64,000 nt of DNA from Falsiroseomonas tokyonensis (lineage in GTDB: Bacteria > Pseudomonadota > Alphaproteobacteria > Acetobacterales > Acetobacteraceae). The notes below the pieces were generated by a model, which was given only the letters and a program-made list of their open reading frames with translations, was not told the origin of the DNA and ran no database searches. The stretch is taken from the NCBI RefSeq assembly GCF_019024325.1, contig NZ_JAFNJS010000001.1:186001-250000 (forward strand), read 5' to 3'. The position numbers were made by a program, and so were the translations under genes. This document shows, one piece after another, positions 42,250 through 54,208 of this stretch (positions are counted from its first letter, which is position 1; each line of letters begins with the position of its first letter).

Positions 42250-44358
42250 CTACCGCACCCGCAACTCCGCCCCCGCCGCCACCCCATCCGCATCCAGCAC
42301 CGTCACCCGATAGAAGCCGGGCCCCGGCGGCACCCAGGCGGCTTCGCGCCGGGCCCGCTGGTGCTCGATCGGCGCGCCATCCACAAGGAAGACCAGCGGC
42401 CGGCGCCCGCCGGCGGCGCGCAGCGTCACCGGCCCACCCTCCGCCAGCACCGCGCCCGGCATGGGAAACAGCAACCGCAACCGGTCCGCGGCTTCCCCAA
42501 AGGGGCGCGGCGTGGCGCGGACGGTCAGCGGCGCGCGGGGCGCGGCCGGCAGCCGGGCGAAGATCGCGGCCAGCGCCGGCAGGGCCGCGCCGCGGCCGGT
42601 CAGGCCGGGGATCGGCGTGCCATCCGGCCGGCCGACCCAGACCCCCGCCACATGCCGCGCATCCAGCCCCACAGCCCAGCCATCCCGCCCGCCCCAGGAG
42701 GTGCCGGTCTTCCAGGCGACGCCGGCCGGCCCGCCGCCCGGAAAAGGGTTCACCAATATGCCCGCCACCTCGGCCGCCGCGCGCGGCAGCACCACCTCCG
42801 GCCTCTCAGTGGGCGGCGTCGGCAGCGTCACCAGCGGCGCTGCGCGGCCGCCATCGCCGAGCAGCGCGTACAGCGCCACCAGCTCCCGCAACGTGGTCCC
42901 CGCGCCACCCAGCGCCAGCGGCAGCGAGGGCTCGGCCCCCGGTGCCAGGCGCGGCGGGCTGCCGGCCAGCTTCAGCGCGGTCGCATAGCGCAGCGCGCCG
43001 AACTCGCTCAGCAGCGCGACCGCCGGCAGGTTCAGCGATTGCCGCAGCGCATCCGCCGCGGTGATGCGGCCCACGAAGTCGCGCGAGAAATTCTCGGGCG
43101 CATAGCTGCCGAAACGGAAAGGCAGGTCCGCCACCAGCGTCTCGGGCCGCGCCACCCCGGCCTCGAAGGCCAGGGCATACAAAAAGGGCTTCTGGGCCGA
43201 GCCGGGGGAGCGGATGGCCCGGGTCAGGTCCAGCATGCCGGCGCGGGTCTCGACGCCAAAGCTGCCACCGACCAAAGCGCGGATCTCCCGCGACTGGGTC
43301 TCCGCCACCACCATGGCCATGGCGGCGTGGTCCGACAGCGCCAGCAGCCGGTCCTCGGTGAGCGCCTCCGCCGCCGCCTGCAGGTCGCGGTCCAGCGTGG
43401 TGGCGATGCGCGCGCCCGGCGCGGCGCCCTGGGCGAGCTGGCGGGCCAGGTGCGGCGCCAGGCGGGGCATGGGCTGGCGCGCGGTCGGCACCGGCGTCGC
43501 GAAGGCCAGGTCGCGCTCCGCCGCGCTGACCTGGCCGGCACCTGGGGCGCGCTGGCGCAGCAGGGCATCGCGCGCGGCGCGGGCGGCCATGGGATGGCGG
43601 TCCGGCCGCAACGCCTCCGGCCGCCTCGCAAGCGCCACCAGCAGCGCGGCTTCGGCGGCATCCAGCTGGCTCGGCGACCGGCCGAACCAGGCGAAGGCGC
43701 CGGCCCGAAGCCCCTCCAGGTTGCCGCCCTGCGGGGCCAGGGTCAGCCAGATGGCGAGGATTTCGTCCTTGGAGAAGCGCGCCTCCAGTTGCAGCGCGCG
43801 CAGGATTTCGACGAATTTGCTGCGCAGCGTGCGCGGGCGCGGCTCCAGCAGCCGGGCGGCCTGCATGGTGAGCGTCGAACCGCCGGAGACGACCCGCCCC
43901 GCGCGGATCCATTGGAAGGCGGCGCGGGACAGGGCCAGCGGGTCGACGCCGGGATGCCAGCGGAAGCGCGCATCCTCCGCGGCCAGCAGCATGGCGATGA
44001 GATGCTGCGGCAGGTCGGCGGGGGCGGTGGGCAGGCGCCAGATGCCGCCGGGGGCGGGCAGGGTGGAGAGGGTGCGGCCGTGGCGGTCCAGGACCTCGAT
44101 GCCGGGGTGGAGGCGGGCGAGATTGGGGGGGAAGGCGCGGTCGAGGGTGAAGAGGGTGGCGGCCAGTGCAGCGGCCGCGAAAACCAGGCGCCTCCCTCTC
44201 CACCCGGAGGGGGGGGGTTGCGGCACTGCCGCAACGCCGCAGGCTGGTCGGGGTGGGGGGGGCTGCGGGATGGCAAGGTCGCCCTCGCCGCCCAGAGCCC
44301 CCCCCACCCAACCCTCCCCCCCCGTTGGGGGGAGAGGGCTTTTCGGCTCCTTCCCCAT
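42250..44358 (-). CDS. pbpC: Penicillin-binding protein 1C
   Basis: This 702-residue bifunctional peptidoglycan synthase has a membrane helix (about 58-75), a GT51 glycosyltransferase domain with catalytic Glu in LLAAEDARFRWHPGVD and GGSTLTMQAARLLEP, and a transpeptidase domain with SPGSAQKPFLYALAF (SxxK), SLN and KTGTSWGGRDGW (KTG box). The last 90 residues form the PBP1C C-terminal domain. It follows the alpha-2-macroglobulin gene with TGATG overlap, the usual bacterial pairing. The first 50-60 residues are Pro/Gly-rich and are encoded by a GC-palindrome element normally seen between genes; an internal GTG at 44226 could be an alternative start. Confidence 0.9.
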   Translation of the reverse strand: MGKEPKSPLPPTGGEGWVGGALGGEGDLAIPQPPPPRPACGVAAVPQPPPSGWRGRRLVFAAAALAATLFTLDRAFPPNLARLHPGIEVLDRHGRTLSTLPAPGGIWRLPTAPADLPQHLIAMLLAAEDARFRWHPGVDPLALSRAAFQWIRAGRVVSGGSTLTMQAARLLEPRPRTLRSKFVEILRALQLEARFSKDEILAIWLTLAPQGGNLEGLRAGAFAWFGRSPSQLDAAEAALLVALARRPEALRPDRHPMAARAARDALLRQRAPGAGQVSAAERDLAFATPVPTARQPMPRLAPHLARQLAQGAAPGARIATTLDRDLQAAAEALTEDRLLALSDHAAMAMVVAETQSREIRALVGGSFGVETRAGMLDLTRAIRSPGSAQKPFLYALAFEAGVARPETLVADLPFRFGSYAPENFSRDFVGRITAADALRQSLNLPAVALLSEFGALRYATALKLAGSPPRLAPGAEPSLPLALGGAGTTLRELVALYALLGDGGRAAPLVTLPTPPTERPEVVLPRAAAEVAGILVNPFPGGGPAGVAWKTGTSWGGRDGWAVGLDARHVAGVWVGRPDGTPIPGLTGRGAALPALAAIFARLPAAPRAPLTVRATPRPFGEAADRLRLLFPMPGAVLAEGGPVTLRAAGGRRPLVFLVDGAPIEHQRARREAAWVPPGPGFYRVTVLDADGVAAGAELRVR
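44186..44342. repeat. Palindromic element(s) lying inside the pbpC 5' coding region
   Basis: GTTGCGGCA-C-TGCCGCAAC at 44217-44235 and its flank match, on the minus strand, the element at 29281-29341, with a compensated base pair. A second part at 44290-44338 (CCCTCCCCC...GGGGGGAGAGGG) matches the intergenic hairpin at 13538-13580. Both lie within the frame that codes for residues about 6-58 of PBP1C. Confidence 0.7.
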
Positions 44359-47300
44359 CACTCGCCCGGCAGCACCGTGACTCGCGCGACGTTCTGGCGC
44401 GCAAACACCCCCGGCCGGTACATGTCCTGCGCCTCCATCCCCGGCAGTTCGAAAGTCCCGGCCGTCACCGCGCGCACCCGCACGGCGAAGCGCGCCAGCG
44501 GATTGGCCGGCGTCAGTTCCAGCGCCGCGGCGTAGCGGTCGTCGCGCGCCGGCTGCGCCGCCGGCTCGGTCAGCGTGCCGAGCCAGGGCATGCCCTGCAC
44601 CTCGCCCGGCCCGAGCCGCCCGGCGATCTCCCAGCCCGCCGGCAGGCCCTGGATCACCATGGCGATGTGGCGCTCATTGCTCAGCGCGCGGGCCTCCATC
44701 AGCAGCACGAAGCCGGTGCCGGCGCGCAGCGTGTCGAGGTTCAGCGGCTGGCCGTCCAGCGCGAAGAAGCGCCGCGCCACCCGCATGCCCTGGCTGGCGG
44801 CCGGCAAAGGCGAGGTCGGCACGCCGGCGATCGAGACCGCCTGCACCACCGGCGCGTCGCCGCGGTTGCGCGCCTCGCCCGGCGCCGTCAGCGGCGCCGT
44901 CACCACGCCGGCCACCGGCAGGTCCCGCCCATCCAGCGTGATGCGCGCCGGGCGGCCGTCACGCCCGAGCACGAAGGCCGCCGCCACGGCCCAGGCCTGT
45001 TCCTGGGTATTGCTGACGGCGGGTGTGAATTCCGCCCCCGGCAGCCGGCCGAGCAGCGCCGGCAGCCGGTCCTGGGCCACGCCGGATTCGCGCAGCAGCA
45101 AGGCGGTGGCCAGCGCATCCCGCGCCGCGCTGCCGAAATCCTCGTACCAGACCTGCCGCGCCGGATTGGCCAGGGCCTCGGCGAAGATCGCCTCCGCCCG
45201 GTCCCGGTCCCCGGCGCGGGCGAAGGCGGCGGCCAGCTGCGCCTTGGCGAGCGGCGTCGGCAGCCGGTCCAGCTGCTCCGCCAGCCGCCGCGCCGCGCCC
45301 AGCCGGTTGCGCCCGGCCAGGGCCAGGACATGCACGCGATAGGCCTGCAGGGCGAAGAATTCGGGCGAATTGCCGCTCCCCTCCAGGTCGTCCTCCACCG
45401 CCTGCAGCGCCGTGTTCAGCGCCGCCTCCGGCACCGCCGCGCCATTGGTGCGCGCGCGCAAAAGGGCCTCGGTGGCGAACAGGCTGGCCCAGTCCTGCAC
45501 ATTGCCCTCGGCGCTCCAATAGCCGAAGCGGCCGTCATAGCGCTGACGGTCGAGCACGGAGGAAATCGCCCGGCCGAGCTGGGCCAAATCCTCCTGCGCC
45601 GTATCCGGATTGGAGGGCGCGTAGGACAGCGCCAGGACGCGGGAGCTGGCCTGTTCCACGCAATCCAGCGGGAAGCGGCGCAGCCCCGCCAGCAGCGCCT
45701 GCGGGTCGTAGCGCACTGGCGCGCCCCAGCTCGCCGAGGCGCGCCAGGTGCCGTCCAGGAAGCGGGAGGAAGGCAGCGCCACCGGTGCGGTCGCGCCCGG
45801 CGCCAGGGTGGTGATCGCCACCTCCGCCACTGCGGGGCGGGAGGAGCGGACGGCGATCGCCGCCTCCCGCTCCGTCCGGAAGCCGCCCGGGCCGGTGACC
45901 GCCAGGCGCAGCATCCCCTGCCCCACGGCGACGCCGCGCAGGCTGGTGGCGGGCGCGGCGCGGGCGCCGGTGGCCAGATTCGCCTCCAGCGTCGCCGGCC
46001 CCGCCAGGGCAATGGCGCCCGTGGCGGTCAGCGTGGCGCGGAATTCGCCCGGCGGCAGTTCGACATTGTGCAGCAGCAGCGGCAGCCGCACCTCGTCGCC
46101 TGGCGCCAGGAAGCGCGGCAGCAGCGCCTCCGCCACCGCCTGTTCGCGGATGGTCATGGGTTTCGCCGCGCTGCCGATGCGGGCGCCGTCCCAGGCCACC
46201 ACCATCAGCCGCACCTCGCCGGCGAAATCCGGCAGGTCCAGCGGGATGGTCGCGGTGCCGTCCGCGGCCACCGCCACCGGCCCCTGGAACAGCGCCACCA
46301 CGCGCTGCGGCACCTGCAGCCCCGCCCCGCCATCCATGCCGTCGCCACCCTGGCGCAGCAGCGCGGCCTCGCCCTCGGCGGGCGCGATCAGCCGGCCGTA
46401 GTCGTCACGGATATCGAGGCCCAGCCGCCGGCGCGCCAGGAAATGGGCCACCGGATCGGGCGAGGCGAAGCTGGTAATCCGCAGAATGCCCTCATCCACC
46501 GCCGCCAAAGTCACCATGGCGGTGGTGCCGGCGCCGGCGATGCGCAGCGGCACCTCGATGCGGGTCCGCGGGCGGGCCAGAGCTGGGCTGTCGATCGCCA
46601 CCTCCAGCCGCCGCGCCGCCGGATCCAGCCCGAGCCAGGCGAGGCCCAGCGCCCGGCCGGGCCGCCCCGCCCCAGCGCCCGGCCGGAAGACGGTGACTGC
46701 GACATGCGCGCCCGGGCCCCAGGCGGCGTCGATGGGCACCTCCACCTCCGTCCCGGCCTCCGGCACCTCGACCTCGCGCAGCGAGACCACGCGATCCGTC
46801 AGCACGGCGATGCTGGCGCGGCCGGCGAAGGGGGGCGTGATGCGCAGCCGGGCCGTATCGCCGGCGCCATAGGCGCGGCGGTCGGCGGCGACATCGACGC
46901 GATCCGGCACCTCGGCGGCTTCCGCCTGGGCCCAGCCGGCGCGGAAGCGGTAGCTGGCGATACCCAGGCCATTGGGCTCCGTCACTTCCAGCCGGTAGCG
47001 GCCGAAGGCCAGGGTGCGGGCGAAGCGCGCCGGCTGGCCGGGGGCGACCTGCACCTCCGCCGAATCCACCGGCTCGTCGCGCCAGACCGTCTCGTAGCGG
47101 GCCAGGCGTTCGCGCATCACGATCCGCCAGTCGGGGCGTTCCCGCACCAGCCGGACGCGCAGCGTGCCAGCGATGGCCTCGCCCGCCGGGTTCACCGCGG
47201 CGATGTCGAAGGCGGCCTCGGCGCCGTCATTCACCGCGCCGCCCTCGAAGGCCGGGCGGAGGGCCAGCAGCGTGCCGCGGGCGCGCACCGGCAGGGAGAG

Positions 47301-49466
47301 GCGCGTGCCGCTGGCCCGCCCGCCCGGCTCCGACATCAGGATCGAGACATCGGCGCGCAGCGGCCGGGTGGTGTCGGGCGCCTGCGGCAGGGAGAGAGTG
47401 AGCGTCGCCTTCCCTTCCGCATCCGTCTCCGGCACGTCGAAGGCCTGCAGGTCCGGCGTGAAGGTTTCGTCCTGCAGGCCGAAGCGCCAGCCGCGCCAGG
47501 CTTCGAAGGGCTCGGGGTCCACGGCCAGGCGCAATTCGGCGGTGCCGGTCAGGCCGGCGCCGGGCGCGCCGTAGAGGAAACGGGCGGTGACGGGGATCTC
47601 CATCTCCTGCCCCGGCACCAGCGCGCCGGGGGCGGGGCCGGCCGTCACCTCCAGCCGCTCCGGCACGAAGGCCTCGACGCGGAAGCTGGCGCTGCCGATG
47701 GGCGGCGCGTTCGGGTCGGCCAGCACCTCCACCGACCAGGCGCCGGCCGGCGCACTGGCGGAGAGCGTCACGGGCGCGACGAAGGCGGCGCCCTGCACCC
47801 GCTCCGGCACGCTTTCGAAAAACACCTGGCCATTCGGGCGCTTCACCCGCAGGCGCACCGGCAGGTCCACCGGCTGGCCGCCGCCATCGCGCAGCAGCGC
47901 GCCCACCTGCACCACCTCCCCGGGCCGATAGATGCCGCGGTCGAGCCAGAGGAAGGCATCCAGCGGCCCCGGATGCGGCCTGCCCTCCGCACCCCGATCG
48001 GTCAGGTCGAAGGCGGCGCTTTCCAGGTTGAGGGTGGCAAAATCCTCGCCCGAGAAGGCCTGCACCGCGACCGGCGCCAATTGCCCGGTGCCGCGCAACG
48101 CCGCGGCGTTGAAGCGCGCCAGGCCATCCGGGCCGGTCATGGCCTCGGCCAGGATGTCGTTGTTGCGGGCCAGCAGCACGGTGCGGACGCCGTCCCGCAC
48201 CCGGGCATCCGAGAAGCCGCGCACCTGCACCGCCAGGCCCTGCGCTCCGCGCCAGGCGGTGAGGCCGAGATCGGTCGCCAGCACGGCGAGCGAGGCGGAC
48301 TGGCCGCGCCGCGTGCCATCGCCCGGCTGCGCCACCAGCACATACATGCCGGGCCCGGCGCTGCGCAGCGCCTCCGGCAGCGGCAGCGCGCTGCGGGCCA
48401 GGCGATTGGGCTCGGACCGCGGCAATTCGGCGCGGCCTTCCCAGACCACGCGGCCGAGATCCTCGGAGAGGTTTTCGGCCATCCAGTCATCCATGGCGGT
48501 GCCGGGGCGCCAGTCGCGCATCAGCGGCACCAGGTTGCGCTCCGTCACCCGCACCAGCTTGAGGCTGAGCGCTGCGACATTCACGGTGGCCACCGTCACC
48601 CGCGGCTCCTGCCCCTGGGGCAGCAGGAAGGCGCGATTGTCGAAGGCGATGCGGGCCGGGCGGTTCGGCATGGCGATGCGGTAGGAGGTGTCGCGCAGCG
48701 CGCGCAGCCCGTCCTCCCCAGGCAGGCCGGCGCGGACAACCAGTTGCGTCACCTGCCCCCAGGGCAGGCCGGCGACGCAGAGCGAATCCCCTTCCCGCGT
48801 CACCGCCAGATCGGGCAGCGCGGGCTCCGCGCGCAGCCAGTCGCGCGGCTGCCAATCCGTGCGCCGCGCCGGCGGGGTGGTGAAGGCAAGGCAGGCGCGG
48901 GCGGGTTCGGCATCCGGCTCCGTCGTGATGCGGCGCACCAGCAGGCCGGCGGCGCGGCGGGCGGCGGCCAGGGCTTCGCGCTGCCGCGCATCGGCGGGCG
49001 CGCGTTCCACCACCGCTTCCAGCGCCTCGATCTGCCACATCGGCTGGTCCAGCCGGCGCATCGCCTCCGCCATCACCAGCAGGGAGGGGATCTCGGCCGC
49101 GCCGCCGGGCACCAGCATATAGGCGCGCCAGCCGGCCTGCAGGGCGCGCAGCGCCTCGGGCGGGGTGCGGGACAGCTGGGCATTGGCCAGCGCCATCCAA
49201 TGGTCGGCGGTGGCCTGGCCGGCGCCGATCCGCTCCTCCCAGGCCGCGGCGGCGGCGGCCCAGTCGCGCCGTGCCTCCGCCGCGCGGGCGCGGGTCTCGG
49301 CCTGGCTGCGCTGCTGCGGCGTGCCGCCGGCGGGGAAGCGGCGGTTCAGCGCATTCTCGTAGCTGGAGGAATCGTTGGCCAGCCCGGGCGGATCGAAGTT
49401 CTGGGCCGCGGCCGGCAGCAGCCAGGCCAGCACCAGCAGCAGGGGCAGCAAAAGGCGAAGCGTCAT
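44358..49466 (-). CDS. Alpha-2-macroglobulin family protein (YfhM-like)
   Basis: This 1702-residue periplasmic protein starts with a signal peptide ([22 protein letters not shown]) without a lipobox Cys, unlike E. coli YfhM. It has the bait/macroglobulin domains (for example [24 protein letters not shown]), and a thioester-domain CVEQ motif in [12 protein letters not shown] (about residue 1269) within an alpha/alpha toroid. Such proteins trap proteases covalently and are thought to guard the cell wall with PBP1C, whose gene overlaps its stop. ATG 49466 places the signal peptide correctly; longer in-frame starts are discarded. Confidence 0.9.
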   Translation of the reverse strand: MTLRLLLPLLLVLAWLLPAAAQNFDPPGLANDSSSYENALNRRFPAGGTPQQRSQAETRARAAEARRDWAAAAAAWEERIGAGQATADHWMALANAQLSRTPPEALRALQAGWRAYMLVPGGAAEIPSLLVMAEAMRRLDQPMWQIEALEAVVERAPADARQREALAAARRAAGLLVRRITTEPDAEPARACLAFTTPPARRTDWQPRDWLRAEPALPDLAVTREGDSLCVAGLPWGQVTQLVVRAGLPGEDGLRALRDTSYRIAMPNRPARIAFDNRAFLLPQGQEPRVTVATVNVAALSLKLVRVTERNLVPLMRDWRPGTAMDDWMAENLSEDLGRVVWEGRAELPRSEPNRLARSALPLPEALRSAGPGMYVLVAQPGDGTRRGQSASLAVLATDLGLTAWRGAQGLAVQVRGFSDARVRDGVRTVLLARNNDILAEAMTGPDGLARFNAAALRGTGQLAPVAVQAFSGEDFATLNLESAAFDLTDRGAEGRPHPGPLDAFLWLDRGIYRPGEVVQVGALLRDGGGQPVDLPVRLRVKRPNGQVFFESVPERVQGAAFVAPVTLSASAPAGAWSVEVLADPNAPPIGSASFRVEAFVPERLEVTAGPAPGALVPGQEMEIPVTARFLYGAPGAGLTGTAELRLAVDPEPFEAWRGWRFGLQDETFTPDLQAFDVPETDAEGKATLTLSLPQAPDTTRPLRADVSILMSEPGGRASGTRLSLPVRARGTLLALRPAFEGGAVNDGAEAAFDIAAVNPAGEAIAGTLRVRLVRERPDWRIVMRERLARYETVWRDEPVDSAEVQVAPGQPARFARTLAFGRYRLEVTEPNGLGIASYRFRAGWAQAEAAEVPDRVDVAADRRAYGAGDTARLRITPPFAGRASIAVLTDRVVSLREVEVPEAGTEVEVPIDAAWGPGAHVAVTVFRPGAGAGRPGRALGLAWLGLDPAARRLEVAIDSPALARPRTRIEVPLRIAGAGTTAMVTLAAVDEGILRITSFASPDPVAHFLARRRLGLDIRDDYGRLIAPAEGEAALLRQGGDGMDGGAGLQVPQRVVALFQGPVAVAADGTATIPLDLPDFAGEVRLMVVAWDGARIGSAAKPMTIREQAVAEALLPRFLAPGDEVRLPLLLHNVELPPGEFRATLTATGAIALAGPATLEANLATGARAAPATSLRGVAVGQGMLRLAVTGPGGFRTEREAAIAVRSSRPAVAEVAITTLAPGATAPVALPSSRFLDGTWRASASWGAPVRYDPQALLAGLRRFPLDCVEQASSRVLALSYAPSNPDTAQEDLAQLGRAISSVLDRQRYDGRFGYWSAEGNVQDWASLFATEALLRARTNGAAVPEAALNTALQAVEDDLEGSGNSPEFFALQAYRVHVLALAGRNRLGAARRLAEQLDRLPTPLAKAQLAAAFARAGDRDRAEAIFAEALANPARQVWYEDFGSAARDALATALLLRESGVAQDRLPALLGRLPGAEFTPAVSNTQEQAWAVAAAFVLGRDGRPARITLDGRDLPVAGVVTAPLTAPGEARNRGDAPVVQAVSIAGVPTSPLPAASQGMRVARRFFALDGQPLNLDTLRAGTGFVLLMEARALSNERHIAMVIQGLPAGWEIAGRLGPGEVQGMPWLGTLTEPAAQPARDDRYAAALELTPANPLARFAVRVRAVTAGTFELPGMEAQDMYRPGVFARQNVARVTVLPGE

Positions 49467-49656
49467 GGTGGCTCCCGTGCGCGGCGTTTTCGGCAGCATG
49501 CCATGCCGCCCGCGCGGCGTGCAGCGTATCCGCGGCCAGCCCCGCGAAAAATGCCGCGGCGCTTGCGCGGCGACGTTCACGCTTTCGCAAGCCGTGGCGA
49601 GGCAGGGTGCGGCCACGGGTCCGCCCCGTCGGGCCGGCAGAAAAGGAAGCCGTCGC

Positions 49657-50649
49657 ATGAAGCGCGCGCGCAAACGCGTCCTGGTCACCGGCGGCGCCGG
49701 GTTCCTCGGCTCCCACCTGTGCGAGCGGCTGCTGGCGGAAGGCGAGGAGGTGATCTGCCTCGACAACTTCTTCACCGGCTCGCGCGACAATATCCGCCAC
49801 CTGCTGCCGCATCCGCATTTCGAGGTGATCCGCCACGACGTGACCCAGCCGATCCAGCTGGAGGTGGACGAGATCTACAACCTGGCCTGCCCGGCCTCCC
49901 CGGTGCATTACCAGCACAATCCGGTGCAGACGGTGCGGACTTCCGTGCACGGTGCGATCAACGTGCTGGAGCTGGCGAAGCGGCTCGGCGCGCGGATCTT
50001 CCAGGCCTCCACCTCGGAAGTCTATGGCGACCCCGCGGTGCATCCGCAGCCCGAAAGCTACCGCGGCAACGTCAATCCCATCGGCGTCCGCGCCTGCTAC
50101 GACGAGGGCAAGCGCTGCGCGGAGACGCTGTTCTTCGACTACCACCGGCAGGACGGCGTCGATATCCGCGTCGCGCGCATCTTCAACACCTACGGTCCGC
50201 GCATGCATCCGAATGACGGGCGCGTGGTCTCCAACTTCATCGTGCAGGCGCTGCAGAATGAGCCGATCACGCTGTATGGCGATGGCCGCCAGACGCGGTC
50301 CTTCTGCTATGTCGACGACCTGATCGAGGGTATCATCCTGCTGATGCGCGCGCCGGGCGGCGTCACTGGCCCGGTGAATATCGGCAATCCCAGCGAATTC
50401 ACCATCCGCGAACTGGCGGAGGAGGTGACGCGGCAGACCGCGTCCCGCGCCGGCTTCGTGATCCGCCCGCTGCCGCAGGACGACCCGATGCAACGCTGCC
50501 CCGATATCTCCCTGGCGCGCGCCCTGCTGGGCTGGCAGCCGCAGGTGCCGCTGGAGGCCGGGCTGCGCCGCACCATCGGCTATTTCGCGGAGACGCTGGG
50601 CCTGCGCATGCCGGAACCGGCGCTGCCGCGCGTGGTCGCCGCGCGCTGA
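49657..50649 (+). CDS. NAD-dependent epimerase/dehydratase, UDP-glucuronate decarboxylase (UXS)-like
   Basis: This 330-residue short-chain dehydrogenase-like protein has [19 protein letters not shown] (NAD binding), [18 protein letters not shown] (characteristic of UXS) and [18 protein letters not shown] holding the catalytic Tyr-x3-Lys. [18 protein letters not shown] and [16 protein letters not shown] are also UXS-like. It should make UDP-xylose from UDP-glucuronate. AGGA about nine bases before ATG 49657 fixes the start. The gene runs into the type I secretion genes 41 bases later and could supply a sugar donor for surface glycosylation. Confidence 0.88.
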   Translation: MKRARKRVLVTGGAGFLGSHLCERLLAEGEEVICLDNFFTGSRDNIRHLLPHPHFEVIRHDVTQPIQLEVDEIYNLACPASPVHYQHNPVQTVRTSVHGAINVLELAKRLGARIFQASTSEVYGDPAVHPQPESYRGNVNPIGVRACYDEGKRCAETLFFDYHRQDGVDIRVARIFNTYGPRMHPNDGRVVSNFIVQALQNEPITLYGDGRQTRSFCYVDDLIEGIILLMRAPGGVTGPVNIGNPSEFTIRELAEEVTRQTASRAGFVIRPLPQDDPMQRCPDISLARALLGWQPQVPLEAGLRRTIGYFAETLGLRMPEPALPRVVAAR

Positions 50650-50690
50650 GATTTACCAGCTGTCCATACCGGCCGCGATAGGCTGCGCGC

Positions 50691-52843
<2,153 letters not shown>

Positions 52844-52847
<4 letters not shown>

Positions 52848-54205
52848 GCCATCTGCGACGCATCAGGCCGGCGAAGCCCCGGCTGGCGGCGGAAGCCGTG
52901 CCCTTCCAGGACGAGCTGGAGGCGCTGATTGCCGAGCCGCCGTCCCGCTTCCTGGGCGGCGCGCATTGGTGGCTGGCACTGCTGGCGCTGGCGCTGCTGG
53001 TCGGCGCGGCGCTGGCGCGGATCGATGTGGTGGTGACCGGCCATGGCCGGCTGGTGCCGGATGCGCCACCGCTCGTGCTGCAGCCGCTGGAACGCGCGGT
53101 GCTGCGCGAGGTGCTGGTGCGGCCCGGCCAGGCGGTGCGGCGCGGCGATGTGCTGGCACTGCTCGATCCCACCTTCACCGCCGCAGACCAGCAGGCGCTG
53201 GCCGCCCAGGCGCAATCCCTCCGCGCCCAGTTGTTCCGCGTCGAGGCCGAGCTCGCCGGCGTGGCGCCGGTGGCGGGCGACAATGCCGAGTCCGCGCTGC
53301 AATCCGTGCTGCAGGCCCAGCGGCAGGCGCTGCGCGCCACACGGCTGCAGGCGTTGGGGGCCGATATCCGCGCGCTGGAAGAAGGGTTGCGCGCCACCGT
53401 GGCGCAGCAGGAGGGCCTCGCCGAGCGCGCCGCCATCGCTCGCGACGTGGAGACCCTGCGCGCCCGGCTGCTGGAAGGCCAGATCGGCTCCCGCCTGAAC
53501 CTGCTGGCCGCGCGCGTGCAGCGGCTGGAGGCGGAGCAGGCGCTGGAGACGGCGCGCAGCCGCCAGCAGGAATTGCTCCACAGCCTGGCAGCCCGCCGCG
53601 CCGAACATGCGGCCTTCCAGGAGGAATGGACGCGCCTGCTGCTGGAGGATGCCGTGCGGTTGCGCGGCGAGCTGGTGCGCGCCACGGAATCCCTGGCCAA
53701 GGCCGAACGGATGGAAGCGCTGACCACGCTGCGCGCGCCGGCCGATGGCGTGGTGCTCGACGTCGCGCGCCGCTCCGCCGGCTCCGTGCTGCGGGAGGCG
53801 GAACCGCTGGTGATCCTGGTGCCGGCCGATGCGCCGCTGATCGCGGAGATCAGCCTGCGCTCCGCCGATATCGGCCATCTGCGCATCGGCGATCCGGTGG
53901 TGCTGAAGGTGGATGCCTTCCCCTTCCAGCGCCACGGCCCGCTGCACGGCACGCTGCGCGCCGTCAGCCGCGACAGCTTTGGCGCCAACCAGCCCGCGGG
54001 CAGCGAGCCCCTGCCCGGCGCGCCCGCCGTGCATCGCGGCCAGGTGGCCATCGCGCCCGATGCCGCGCTGCGGCTGGAGCCGGGCCTGGCGCCGATCCCC
54101 GGCATGACGCTGACGGCGGAAATCAAGGTGGGCGATCGCAGCGTGCTGGGCTACTTCCTGGCGCCCCTGCTGCGCGGCGTGCAGGAAAGCCTACGGGAGC
54201 CGTAG
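52844..54205 (+). CDS. HlyD-family type I secretion membrane fusion protein
   Basis: This 453-residue protein has a cytoplasmic N-terminus, one transmembrane helix (WWLALLALALLVGAALA, about 40-57), a lipoyl half-motif (RAVLREVLVRPGQAVRRGDVLALLDP), a long coiled coil (about 120-300), the second half-motif and a C-terminal beta-barrel (PGMTLTAEIKVGDRSVLGYFL). This is the HlyD layout. It would link the HlyB-like ATPase to an outer-membrane channel. The substrate is not encoded directly next to it; candidates in the window are the RTX protein at 8345 and the repeat protein at 62652. Confidence 0.9.
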
Positions 54206-54208
54206 TGC

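Noticed and set aside
44166-50216. Plus-strand open frame of about 2000 codons
   Set aside because: It runs antisense to the alpha-2-macroglobulin gene and continues into the epimerase in a wrong frame. It is Arg/Gly/His-rich with no domain, an effect of very high G+C.
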